From NCBI GenBank assembly GCA_016844365.1, contig JAENIT010000020.1, positions 1 through 9,231 of the forward strand: 9,231 nt of DNA. Reading direction: 5' to 3'. The notes beneath the pieces are model-generated. The model was given only the letters and a program-made list of their open reading frames with translations, ran no database searches and was not told the DNA's origin. Below are positions 1-6,199 of the stretch, piece after piece. Made by a program: the position numbers and the translations under genes. Source of the DNA: Dehalococcoidia bacterium. GTDB taxonomy: Bacteria > Chloroflexota > Dehalococcoidia > SHYD01 > SHYC01. Each line of letters opens with the position of its first letter. Position 1 is the first letter of the stretch.

Positions 1-329
1 GCCATCACTGGCTACCACTGCTAAGCCGCTGTGAGACTGATGCGTCACCCATCTGAAGGGAGAGCGCTCCGGGGCGTCGGATGCCCCAATACACCCTACC
101 AGTAGCCAGAGCGCTTAAGGCAAAGGTGGTGAACTGGTCAGTGGTGCGACGCCTGATGGGTTATCCCCGCTACAGCCCCACAACTGCTTACGATCAAATG
201 GATATGGAGCCTCATTGCTCAACCATGTCCAAAATGTTAAAGTGCAAATCGAGATTATCTTGTAAAACAGTGGTCGAGATATAGGGCATACTGTAAAGTA
301 AGGCAGAGGAAAACCACTCTGGATTTGAT
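1..329. other. Non-coding leader/intergenic region with nested inverted repeats
   Basis: No convincing gene lies here; the short reading frames have no family resemblance and no good ribosome binding site. The first 110 bases hold a cluster of inverted repeats. An 8-bp pair CTGGCTAC (8-15) with GTAGCCAG (102-109) encloses three local hairpins. These are 16-33 (CAC-GC paired with GC-GTG across a T-T mismatch), 59-70 (GGAG/CTCC) and 71-87 (GGGGCG/TGCCCC with one wobble and a 5-base loop). A competing 7-base pairing is possible between ACCCATC (47-53) and GATGGGT (155-161). This could be a structured leader RNA for the dehydrogenase operon or for a gene to the left on the other strand. I matched it to no known riboswitch consensus. 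The remaining 110-329 stretch is AT-richer towards the dehydrogenase start and presumably carries its promoter, but I could not pick out a convincing -35/-10 pair. Confidence 0.3.
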
Positions 330-1067
330 ATGGCAAGAATGGGAAGCGAACCTAATTTAACAGGGAAGGTTGCCCTGGTTACTGGAAGCGCAAAAGGCCT
401 GGGGGCGGCGATGGCAATTGCACTGGCATCCCACGGCGCTAAAGTTGCTGTCCACTACCGGACGAGTAAAAAAGAGGCAGAAGAGACCGTGCAAGCGATA
501 GAGAAGTATGTCGAAGGGCCGCTCCTTGTTCAAGGAGACGTGACAGATGAAAAAGATGCTCAGCGATTGATTGCGACAGTTACGGAAACCTTCGGGCGGC
601 TCGATATTCTGGTGAACAACGTTGGGAACTTTCTATTCAAGCCCATGGAGGAGACCGAGAGTTGGGAGTTTCGAGATGTTATTGAGAGCAACCTGTACTC
701 CGTGTTCTACATGACCAAAGCAGGTCTCCCAATTATGAGGGAGCAGAGGTATGGACGTATCATCAGCTTTGGCAACGTGGGAGCTGAAAAGCTCCCCATT
801 CGTCCCAACACTACCCCATACTTCATCGCAAAGGCTGGCGTCCTGACCCTCACGAAGATATTAGCCCAAGAGGAGGCAAAGTGGGGTATAACAATTAACG
901 CCATCTCGCCGGGCATTTTGGAAACCAGCCAAGTAACACTTCCTGTCCCCATAGGCCGCGCCGCCGCGTTTTCAGACATAATCAACGCCCTACTCTTTTT
1001 GCTGAAAGAGGAATCCAGCTATATAACAGGGGCGAACATAGAAGTGTCGGGGGGATTGACTTTTTAA
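330..1067 (+). CDS. SDR family NAD(P)-dependent oxidoreductase
   Basis: A 245-residue classical-size short-chain dehydrogenase with a single Rossmann domain, predicted cytosolic. Visible motifs are the dinucleotide-binding TGSAKGLG at residues 18-25, the acidic GDVTD at 69-73, NNVG at 96-99 (NNAG in most members), the structural Asn121, YFIAK at 164-168 with the catalytic Tyr and Lys, and ISPG at 192-195. The position that normally carries the catalytic Ser (after GRII) reads SFGNVG, so the aligned residue is Asn149 or Gly148. The loop to Tyr164 is about two or three residues longer than usual. The C-terminus has VSGG in place of the usual VDGG. A reductase of the FabG or pteridine-reductase-like type is plausible, but the substrate cannot be read from sequence. 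The ATG at 330 has only a distant purine stretch upstream (AGAGGA, about 305); the ATG at 339 is an alternative. The membrane protein gene follows after 46 bases on the same strand, probably in one transcript. Confidence 0.9.
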   Translation: MARMGSEPNLTGKVALVTGSAKGLGAAMAIALASHGAKVAVHYRTSKKEAEETVQAIEKYVEGPLLVQGDVTDEKDAQRLIATVTETFGRLDILVNNVGNFLFKPMEETESWEFRDVIESNLYSVFYMTKAGLPIMREQRYGRIISFGNVGAEKLPIRPNTTPYFIAKAGVLTLTKILAQEEAKWGITINAISPGILETSQVTLPVPIGRAAAFSDIINALLFLLKEESSYITGANIEVSGGLTF

Positions 1068-1113
1068 GGAGCGTATCCTAATATTGGTAGGCTATTACTG
1101 AAGGGGGTAGGCT

Positions 1114-1797
1114 ATGAACGAAAGGCAGAAGAAGGTTGTCTTTATAGCTCTATTTGCAGTTATTGGGTTTGCATTCCAACAAGTGCCAATTAGTGGTCTA
1201 GCTGGGGCTAAGGTTTCTTTTACACTATTTGATCTGTTCGGCCCAGTAGCTGGCGCATTCTTAGGCGGGCCAGCCGGCATACTTGCGGTATTCTTGGTTA
1301 CCTTCACCAATTTCGGCTTGAATGGGTTCCCCCTTGAGGCTGGTCCAATTGTTAGGCTGTTCCCCACCCTCTTTGCCGTATGGTACTTTTCATTGAGCCC
1401 GAGGGAAGCTCGAGACACGAAGATTCTCCTAGTTCCCCTGGTGGCAATGCTTGTCTTTTGGGCAAACCCCATGGGCCGGCAGGTTTGGTATTACGCGCTA
1501 TTCTGGACAATTCCGGTTCTCGCCTTTTTCAAGAGAGACACCCTTCTTCTTCGATCTCTAGGCTCCACGTTTACGGCTCATGCAGTCGGAGGCGCTGCTT
1601 GGGTTTGGGTGTTTAACATGCCAGCTTCAGTGTGGCAGAACCTAGTGCCAATCGTTGCGATGGAGCGTCTCATTCTTACAATTGGGATATCCCTCTCTTT
1701 TGTCGTCATGACCAACGCCCTCGCCCTCTTAACCGAAAAGAAGCTTATTCCCACCGGCCTCAACATCGAAAACTCGTACCGCTTCCTACACAGTTAG
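1114..1797 (+). CDS. Polytopic membrane protein, ECF transporter S-component-like
   Basis: A 227-residue, strongly hydrophobic protein with about six predicted membrane segments, at roughly residues 7-26, 37-52, 55-70, 80-93, 105-120, 125-140 and 180-208 (some of these may be re-entrant or merged). The stretch around residues 40-60 (DLFGPVAGAFLGGPAGI) has the small-residue GPxAGAxLG pattern of energy-coupling-factor substrate-binding (S) subunits, which capture vitamins or metals. No ATPase (EcfA) or EcfT gene is nearby, so if the call is right it would need shared modules encoded elsewhere. The start at 1114 is supported by AAGGGGGT at 1101-1108. It sits 46 bases behind the SDR gene, suggesting co-transcription and perhaps handling of a common metabolite. 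A membrane protein of unknown function is the alternative; the transporter assignment rests only on motif pattern. Confidence 0.75.
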   Translation: MNERQKKVVFIALFAVIGFAFQQVPISGLAGAKVSFTLFDLFGPVAGAFLGGPAGILAVFLVTFTNFGLNGFPLEAGPIVRLFPTLFAVWYFSLSPREARDTKILLVPLVAMLVFWANPMGRQVWYYALFWTIPVLAFFKRDTLLLRSLGSTFTAHAVGGAAWVWVFNMPASVWQNLVPIVAMERLILTIGISLSFVVMTNALALLTEKKLIPTGLNIENSYRFLHS

Positions 1798-1928
1798 GTA
1801 GCCTTTCAATTTGGATTAGTCGGCCGTCTGCGGGAACGCAACTAATGGCCTTAACCTGAGCGGGGGGGTCATAATGGGGCTGATTAACCCGAAGGGCAAT
1901 CCATAGGTGCGGGCTTCATTGACAGATC

Positions 1929-2108
1929 TTATAAAGGGCCATGGTCACTCTTGCTGGCCCTTTTCTCATCGTCCTCGGACAGTCCTTTGCGAAAGTCCCT
2001 GATCCCTTTGCCTAAAGCTGCTCCCACTTCCGGGAGCTTACCCACCCCGAAAACTAACAGGACCACGACGAACAATATCAATAGCTCAAAAGGCCCTGGA
2101 ATGGGCAT
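1929..2108 (-). CDS. tatA: TatA/TatB-family twin-arginine translocase subunit
   Basis: A 59-residue protein with the complete TatA layout. A short N-terminus with FE (residues 7-8) leads into a hydrophobic membrane helix at about residues 8-20. The hinge FGVGKLPEVG (20-29) contains the conserved Phe-Gly and Lys-Leu-Pro. An amphipathic helix, ALGKGIRDFRKGL (31-43), follows, then a short charged tail. TatA oligomers form the pore that passes folded, cofactor-bearing proteins across the cytoplasmic membrane. The short tail favours TatA over TatB. The ATG at 2108 is preceded by GGGGAGG (about 2113-2119), a strong Shine-Dalgarno at normal spacing. No tatC lies in the window, so it is an orphan copy here. 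It is transcribed divergently from the cupredoxin gene, whose signal peptide lacks a twin arginine, so a direct substrate link is not supported. Confidence 0.9.
   Translation of the reverse strand: MPIPGPFELLILFVVVLLVFGVGKLPEVGAALGKGIRDFRKGLSEDDEKRASKSDHGPL
1933..1963. terminator. Possible intrinsic terminator hairpin at the end of the SDR/membrane protein operon and tatA
   Basis: AAAGGGCCA (1933-1941) pairs perfectly with TGGCCCTTT (1955-1963), leaving a 13-base loop. On the plus strand it is followed by a T and a pyrimidine run (TCTC), so it could end transcripts from the membrane protein gene, 135 bases upstream. On the minus strand it overlaps the last codons of the TatA gene and is followed by ATAAG. 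The loop is long and the T tract short, so the terminator role is an inference. Confidence 0.35.
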
Positions 2109-2186
2109 ATCGAACCTCCCCTAGTGTCGCCACTGACCTTCTCTCAGGCCGCTATCTAGATACTACCTCAGCCCCTCTCAAAGCTT

Positions 2187-2215
2187 ATGATACACTCAAC
2201 CGCTCTGGATAGCAA
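2187..2215 (-). promoter_or_regulatory. Putative sigma70-type promoter for tatA
   Basis: On the minus strand, TTGCTA (2215-2210) is separated by 17 bases from TATCAT (2192-2187), matching the -35 and -10 consensus at 4/6 and 5/6. It would give a leader of about 70 bases before the tatA start at 2108. It lies back to back with the cupredoxin promoter. Confidence 0.4.
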
Positions 2216-2252
2216 AGGTTGGTCCCCCCAGTAACACTGAGCCCAGTTGACC

Positions 2253-2281
2253 TTGACATACTCGATGGGGTTTGTTATATT
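2253..2281 (+). promoter_or_regulatory. Sigma70-type promoter for the cupredoxin gene
   Basis: TTGACA (2253-2258) is followed by a 17-base spacer and TATATT (2276-2281), a near-consensus sigma70 promoter. It predicts a transcript start near 2288 and a leader of about 30 bases. This also rules out upstream in-frame start codons near 2272 and supports translation from 2317. Confidence 0.75.
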
Positions 2282-2316
2282 CACCTAATTTGCTGCATGT
2301 AAGAGGAGGAACCAGT

Positions 2317-2865
2317 ATGGGATCAGTAACGGGGAGAACGGGTCGCTCTGCGATGAGGCTCTTGGCCCTCGGCGGGCTAGCTCTGATAGCGCTTATGGCA
2401 ACAGTGACAGGATATTCCTTAGCCTTAGCCCAGCCAACCCTGCAGGATGTTAGTATCACCTTGACCAACTTTGCCATTGCGCCCAAGGAGATCACCGTGT
2501 CTCAAGGACAGCCGGTAAAGTTCATTGTAACCAATGGGGGGCAAAACAACCACAATCTCACGTTTAAGCTCGAGGCACAACAGATCGAGAAGAAACTGTT
2601 CGAGGCTAACGTAGCGCCAGGGGGGAACAACACTGGCGAGTACACCTTCTCCACGGTCGGGGAGTGGCAGATGTACTGCCCGGTGGGGACCCACGCTCAG
2701 CAGGGCATGACAGGGACCGTTAAGGTGGTGGCCGGTTCAGTGCCGTCCACATTGCCAAAGACAGGCGACAGTCAATTCGTGAATGTATTACTCGTCTTCA
2801 GTTTGGCGGGGCTATCTCTTCTCAGTGGCGGAGCGCTACTCCGGCGGCGAATGCGGTCTATTTAG
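2317..2865 (+). CDS. Secreted cupredoxin-domain protein with C-terminal LPKTG sortase signal
   Basis: A 182-residue precursor. Residues 1-38 form a Sec-type signal peptide: basic N-terminus, hydrophobic core at about 14-31, and ALA-Q cleavage pattern after Ala38; there is no twin arginine and no lipobox Cys. Residues about 44-138 form one cupredoxin domain with a complete set of type 1 copper ligands, namely His79 (NNHN), Cys121, His126 and Met131. The C-x4-H-x4-M spacing matches rusticyanin and auracyanin. The tail is a textbook cell-wall sorting signal, LPKTG at 146-150, a hydrophobic segment at about 154-174 and RRRMR at 176-180. The mature protein is therefore expected outside the membrane, covalently anchored by a sortase or held by its C-terminal helix, and probably transfers electrons. 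The start at 2317 is chosen because AGAGGAGGA (2302-2310) precedes it and an in-frame codon at 2272 lies inside the promoter. No redox partner or sortase gene is in the window. Confidence 0.9.
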   Translation: MGSVTGRTGRSAMRLLALGGLALIALMATVTGYSLALAQPTLQDVSITLTNFAIAPKEITVSQGQPVKFIVTNGGQNNHNLTFKLEAQQIEKKLFEANVAPGGNNTGEYTFSTVGEWQMYCPVGTHAQQGMTGTVKVVAGSVPSTLPKTGDSQFVNVLLVFSLAGLSLLSGGALLRRRMRSI

Positions 2866-2936
2866 CGCCTAACACTCCGATGGGGGCTTCGGTGCGGTGA
2901 TCTGTCCGGGGGTAAGCATAACCAGGTCGGCGGCGA

Positions 2937-3707
2937 TTACCGTTTTCCATCCCCTGCCCTTTGGCCCTTTGGGTTCTTTGAGGACAGCGCCTGGGCGTCC
3001 CCAGGCGCTGTCCTCTCCCTGTTGTTCTCTTGGAGGATGATTCGGGTGCGGTGGATGGAGATCGGGTGCTCGGAGAAACCCAGGGCTTGGGCCACCTGCT
3101 CTGGACGTCCCGCCCCGGAGCTATCGGCCTTGAGGCGCATCCCGAGCATACATTGGTGGATGGTGTGCTCTGCCAACCACAGGTCTAAGATAAGAGCGCG
3201 GAGATCGTAACTGCGGAGTTGGCTGTCCCTCAAGTGCTCCCAGGGCATTGTTTCCCGTGCCATTATTTCTCTGATGGAGCTGTCAACCTCCGCATGGGAG
3301 CGGCCCTGGCTGTTCACCCGCACCATATACTCGGCGGCCTGTATCAGGGACTGGAGTGAAGGCGCCAGGGGATTTGCTTCCTCAGCCTCTAACAAGTCTA
3401 CTCCCTTGGGCAACTGAGTGTTTACTCGCGCGAGGAGATCTCGGGGTGGCACGTGCCCATCGAGGAAAACGTCCATCAGCTCGCCGCTGCTTGTGTAGCC
3501 GACGGCCAGGGGGGCGGCGATGGAGATGCGGGGATGAGGGCTGAAGCCCACAGAGTACGCTAGGGGCAAGGAAGCCCGCCTCAGCGCCCGCTCCCAGAAG
3601 CGCATCATATCCAGATGGGAGATGTATTTGACCTCTTCTCCACAAGTGAAAGTTAGCCTGAGGCGTTGTGTATTTATAGGTGTTCCTTCACTGCTACGGC
3701 TTGACAT
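2937..3707 (-). CDS. DUF2344 / TIGR03936-type radical SAM-linked protein
   Basis: A 256-residue predicted cytosolic protein. Residues 15-80 carry the family signature: RLRLTF, then YISHLDMMRFWERALRRA (28-45), LPLAYSVGFSPHPRIS (47-62), then APLAVGYTSSGELMDV (65-80). In many genomes this family is encoded beside, or fused to, a B12-binding/radical SAM protein (TIGR03960 type); its biochemical role is not established. That partner is absent here, and the neighbour is a CBS-domain membrane protein 82 bases upstream on the same strand. The ATG at 3707 is the only plausible start. GGAGGG (3724-3719) lies 11 bases away, slightly far for a Shine-Dalgarno. The first 14 residues precede the usual family start. 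The C-terminal tail after about residue 228 is low in conservation character and basic, and it is encoded by a DNA stretch containing a perfect 15-bp palindrome (2981-3014). Confidence 0.85.
   Translation of the reverse strand: MSSRSSEGTPINTQRLRLTFTCGEEVKYISHLDMMRFWERALRRASLPLAYSVGFSPHPRISIAAPLAVGYTSSGELMDVFLDGHVPPRDLLARVNTQLPKGVDLLEAEEANPLAPSLQSLIQAAEYMVRVNSQGRSHAEVDSSIREIMARETMPWEHLRDSQLRSYDLRALILDLWLAEHTIHQCMLGMRLKADSSGAGRPEQVAQALGFSEHPISIHRTRIILQENNRERTAPGDAQALSSKNPKGQRAGDGKR
2981..3014. repeat. Perfect 15-bp inverted repeat inside the DUF2344 gene
   Basis: AGGACAGCGCCTGGG (2981-2995) and CCCAGGCGCTGTCCT (3000-3014) are exact reverse complements separated by the 4-base loop CGTC. The hairpin lies in codons 232-243 of the DUF2344 gene, about 40 bases before its stop. 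It is also about 115 bases past the stop of the convergent cupredoxin gene. On the plus strand it is followed by a pyrimidine-rich stretch (CTCTCCCTGTTGTTCTCTT), so it could terminate or stabilise the cupredoxin transcript. It could alternatively be an inserted palindromic repeat element. Confidence 0.8.
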
Positions 3708-3749
3708 CAGGGAGAAAACCCTCCAGATAGTTTATTGTAGGGTCACATT

Positions 3750-3778
3750 GTAGGGGCAGGCTTAGAACTTGCCCGTAC
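3750..3778. repeat. Intergenic imperfect hairpin, palindromic repeat-like
   Basis: In the 82-base gap between the CBS-domain gene and the DUF2344 gene, GTAGGGGCAGG (3750-3760) pairs with CTTGCCCGTAC (3768-3778) with one mismatch and one wobble around a 7-base loop. There is no T tract in either direction. The form resembles GTAGGGGC-type intergenic palindromes rather than a terminator. It could also act in mRNA processing between the two genes. Confidence 0.45.
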
Positions 3779-3789
3779 ATGAACAAACG

Positions 3790-5073
3790 TTATCCCTCTT
3801 TAGTAACCAGCACCATCTCTATTTTAACGCCCTTCATCTCAGTAACTACCAGCTTCAAGTTTTTGTATACAACCTGCTCTCCCTCATGGGGGATTCTTCC
3901 CAGGGAGTATAGTATGAATCCGGCAATGGTCTCATAGTCGCCCTCTGGTAAGGCCAGGCTCAGCTCATCATTGGCCTGATCGATCCTCATACTGCCGTCC
4001 ACGTGGACTGTGTTCTCGTCGATGGTCTCGAACTCCTTCTCCTCCTGTTGAAGCTCATCACCGACGACGCCCACTATCTCTTCGATGAGCTGCTTCAGAG
4101 TAAGCAGCCCCGCAGTGCCTCCGAACTCGTCAACTACGATTGTGATCTGGTGCCTTCCCGACTTCATTTCCTCGAAAAGCGCGCCTATCCGCTTGGTCTC
4201 AGGCACGAAGTATGCTGGACGGACGAGGATTCCGAGGGGGCTATTCTGGTCGATGAGACCCTCAGCCTGGGCTTTCAAAAGGTCCTTTATATAGAGAATG
4301 CCTATAGCGCTGTCAGGGTTTCCATCGCACACAAGGAAGCGGGCGTGGAAGGACCTGGCGAAAAGGGCGTAGAAATCAGCCAGGGTAGCGTCTTTGTCCA
4401 ACCACATGATCTCCGGCGGAGGAGTCATCACCTCCATGGCCTGGCGGTCGGTGAAGGAGAAGACCTTGTGGAGCATCTCCCGCTCCGCCTCCTCTACAGA
4501 CCCTTCCACCCCTCCGATATCTATAAGCATCCTTATTTCGGCCTCAGTGACGAAAGGAGTGGTTGGGACAATCCTGTGGCCCAGCATCCTGGCCACGGCA
4601 CGGGGGATGATCGTGAAGAAGGCGATTATGGGAGTCTCCAGGGCCATTATGATCTCAATGGGGCGGGCCACAATTAACGAAAACTTCTCGGAGGCCTGGG
4701 CCGCCAGGCTTTTGGGAGTGATCTCGCCAAAGGTCACCACTAGGAAGGTCATAATCAGTGTGGCAATCACAATGCTCTGTTCACCTTCTCCCAGGATGCC
4801 TATGGCCAGAGCCGTTCCCATGGAAGAGGAGAAGATTATGAAGGCGTTCTCTGTCAGGAGAATGGTGGCAAAGAATTTATCGTGTCTGCCTATAACTCTC
4901 TGCACCGCCTGAGCAGAGCCGTTGCCCTGCTCCGCTAGGTGCCTGATTCGTATCTTGTTCACAGAGATCAGGCTTGCCTCGGAGCTGCTGAAAAAGGCTA
5001 CAACCGCCAGGCTGAGGAGCACCGTAATCAGGCCAATCCATAAGTTACTAGCGCCTATAGGTAGGCTTTCCAT
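3790..5073 (-). CDS. CNNM/CorC (HlyC-like) family membrane protein with CBS pair
   Basis: A 427-residue protein of usual family length and full domain order. Residues about 10-190 are the DUF21/CNNM membrane domain, with helices near 12-30, 66-92, 100-118 and 134-158, the SSSEAS segment (29-34) and the conserved GEITPK (116-121). Residues about 212-336 are a CBS pair, including VVDEFGGTAGLLT (313-325). Residues about 348-425 are the CorC/HlyC C-terminal domain with DGSMRIDQAN (359-368). Members move or sense Mg2+ and related divalent cations, with nucleotide binding to the CBS pair; the hemolysin name is historical. The start at 5073 has GGGAGG a few bases upstream (about 5084-5079). It is separated by 156 bases from meaB, so it may have its own promoter, though I could not identify one. 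The DUF2344 gene follows in the same direction. Confidence 0.93.
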   Translation of the reverse strand: MESLPIGASNLWIGLITVLLSLAVVAFFSSSEASLISVNKIRIRHLAEQGNGSAQAVQRVIGRHDKFFATILLTENAFIIFSSSMGTALAIGILGEGEQSIVIATLIMTFLVVTFGEITPKSLAAQASEKFSLIVARPIEIIMALETPIIAFFTIIPRAVARMLGHRIVPTTPFVTEAEIRMLIDIGGVEGSVEEAEREMLHKVFSFTDRQAMEVMTPPPEIMWLDKDATLADFYALFARSFHARFLVCDGNPDSAIGILYIKDLLKAQAEGLIDQNSPLGILVRPAYFVPETKRIGALFEEMKSGRHQITIVVDEFGGTAGLLTLKQLIEEIVGVVGDELQQEEKEFETIDENTVHVDGSMRIDQANDELSLALPEGDYETIAGFILYSLGRIPHEGEQVVYKNLKLVVTEMKGVKIEMVLVTKEG

Positions 5074-5229
5074 TCCTGTACCTCCCTGAATCTGTGGGCC
5101 TTACTTTGGATTCCCGGCCCGAGGGCTTTCTTGAGGCAGACGGGAACCGCCGCCGTTTCATTACGAGGGTCTGAGAGACGGATATGTATGAGAAGAGGAG
5201 CAAAAGTTGGTAACATACAGGGGTACGAT

Positions 5230-6198
5230 TTAAGGGCGTAGCTGGGGGGTGGCCGGCTCGGCCGAGGCGATCACGGAGTCAACAAGCCTTCTAGCGGCGG
5301 TGTGAGGGTCCAACTCTCGGCGCGCCACCGCCTGAATCATCTCCTCCACGGGGCCGTCTCCATCCTGAGCCTTGCGTAGACGCTGATAAAGCTCCCGCTG
5401 GGCTAGAGAGATGAGGTGGTGCTTCACCCTAGCCAGTTCCTGCTGCTTGCCCACGCCCGTGCTATCCAGGTACTTGGTGTGTTCTTCGATAGCGTCCACC
5501 AGCTCGGATATACCCTCGCCGCGGGTGGCTACGGTCTTTATAATGGGGGGTTTCCAGCCTACTTGAGGTAGGAGGGACATGGCCTGCCTAAGATAGGCTG
5601 CGGCCTGGTTAGCCCCATCCTTATCAGCCTTGTTCACAGCGTAGATGTGGGCTATCTCCAAAATGCCGGCTTTAAGGGCCTGGATGGAGTCGCCGCCCCC
5701 TGGGGTCTGCACTACCACCACCGTTTGAACGGTACGCATCACCTCCACCTCGTCCTGCCCCGTGCCCACTGTTTCCACCACCACCACATCTTTCCCAAAG
5801 GCCTCCAGAACGGCGACCACGTCGGCTGTGGCTTCAGATAGGCCGCCGGTGGTCCCACGGGTGGCCATGCTGCGAATGAAGATGCCGGGATCCCCGAGCA
5901 ATTCTTGCATCCGAACCCGGTCCCCAAGGATCGCTCCCTGAGTGAAGGGACTGGATGGGTCCACCGCCACGACACCCACCTTTTTATCCCGGCGGCGGAA
6001 CTCCTTGGCAAGCTCGTTAACAAGGGTGCTCTTGCCTGCCCCTGGCGGGCCTGTTATACCGATAGTCAGAGCCCTGCCTGTATATGGATAGAGGCCCTTC
6101 ATCGCCTCCTCAGCCTGAGGTTCTCTATTCTCAATGATAGTAATTAGCCTGGAGAGAGCCCTGCGGTTCCCTTCTAGGACTTGTTGCCATATCTCCAT
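5230..6198 (-). CDS. meaB: Methylmalonyl-CoA mutase-associated GTPase MeaB (ArgK)
   Basis: A 322-residue SIMIBI-class GTPase. Residues 1-40 form an N-terminal helical region. The Walker A loop is GPPGAGKS at 50-57. DPSSPFTQGAILGDRVRM at 80-97 is the family-specific segment with the Mg-binding Asp. ETVGTGQDEVE at 142-152 contains the switch region, and the base-specificity motif NKAD is at 189-192. The C-terminal dimerisation arm spans about 250-322. MeaB gates delivery and removal of adenosylcobalamin at methylmalonyl-CoA mutase and protects the enzyme from inactivation. The older ArgK name reflects an early kinase assignment. The start at 6198 lies one base after the stop of the epimerase-B12 fusion gene (TAA-A-ATG), a layout expected for translational coupling. 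The gene directly downstream of the cofactor-binding subunit is the expected partner context. Nothing appears truncated. Confidence 0.96.
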   Translation of the reverse strand: MEIWQQVLEGNRRALSRLITIIENREPQAEEAMKGLYPYTGRALTIGITGPPGAGKSTLVNELAKEFRRRDKKVGVVAVDPSSPFTQGAILGDRVRMQELLGDPGIFIRSMATRGTTGGLSEATADVVAVLEAFGKDVVVVETVGTGQDEVEVMRTVQTVVVVQTPGGGDSIQALKAGILEIAHIYAVNKADKDGANQAAAYLRQAMSLLPQVGWKPPIIKTVATRGEGISELVDAIEEHTKYLDSTGVGKQQELARVKHHLISLAQRELYQRLRKAQDGDGPVEEMIQAVARRELDPHTAARRLVDSVIASAEPATPQLRP

Positions 6199-6199
6199 T

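Noticed and set aside
1..120. tRNA, tmRNA, RNase P or TPP/SAM/cobalamin riboswitch at the left edge
   Set aside because: I looked for T-loop, CTGAGA, B12-box and RNase P core motifs and found none on either strand.
81..284. Short plus-strand reading frame in the leader region
   Set aside because: It has no ribosome binding site, no recognisable domain, and it overlaps the inverted-repeat cluster.
2272..2316. Upstream in-frame start for the cupredoxin
   Set aside because: It falls inside the promoter between the -35 and -10 boxes, and the ATG at 2317 has AGAGGAGGA directly before it.
5074..5229. Promoter or terminator between meaB and the CBS-domain gene
   Set aside because: I found no -35/-10 pair with good matches and spacing, and no hairpin followed by a T tract; only short GC-rich palindromic bits such as GCCCTCGGGC.
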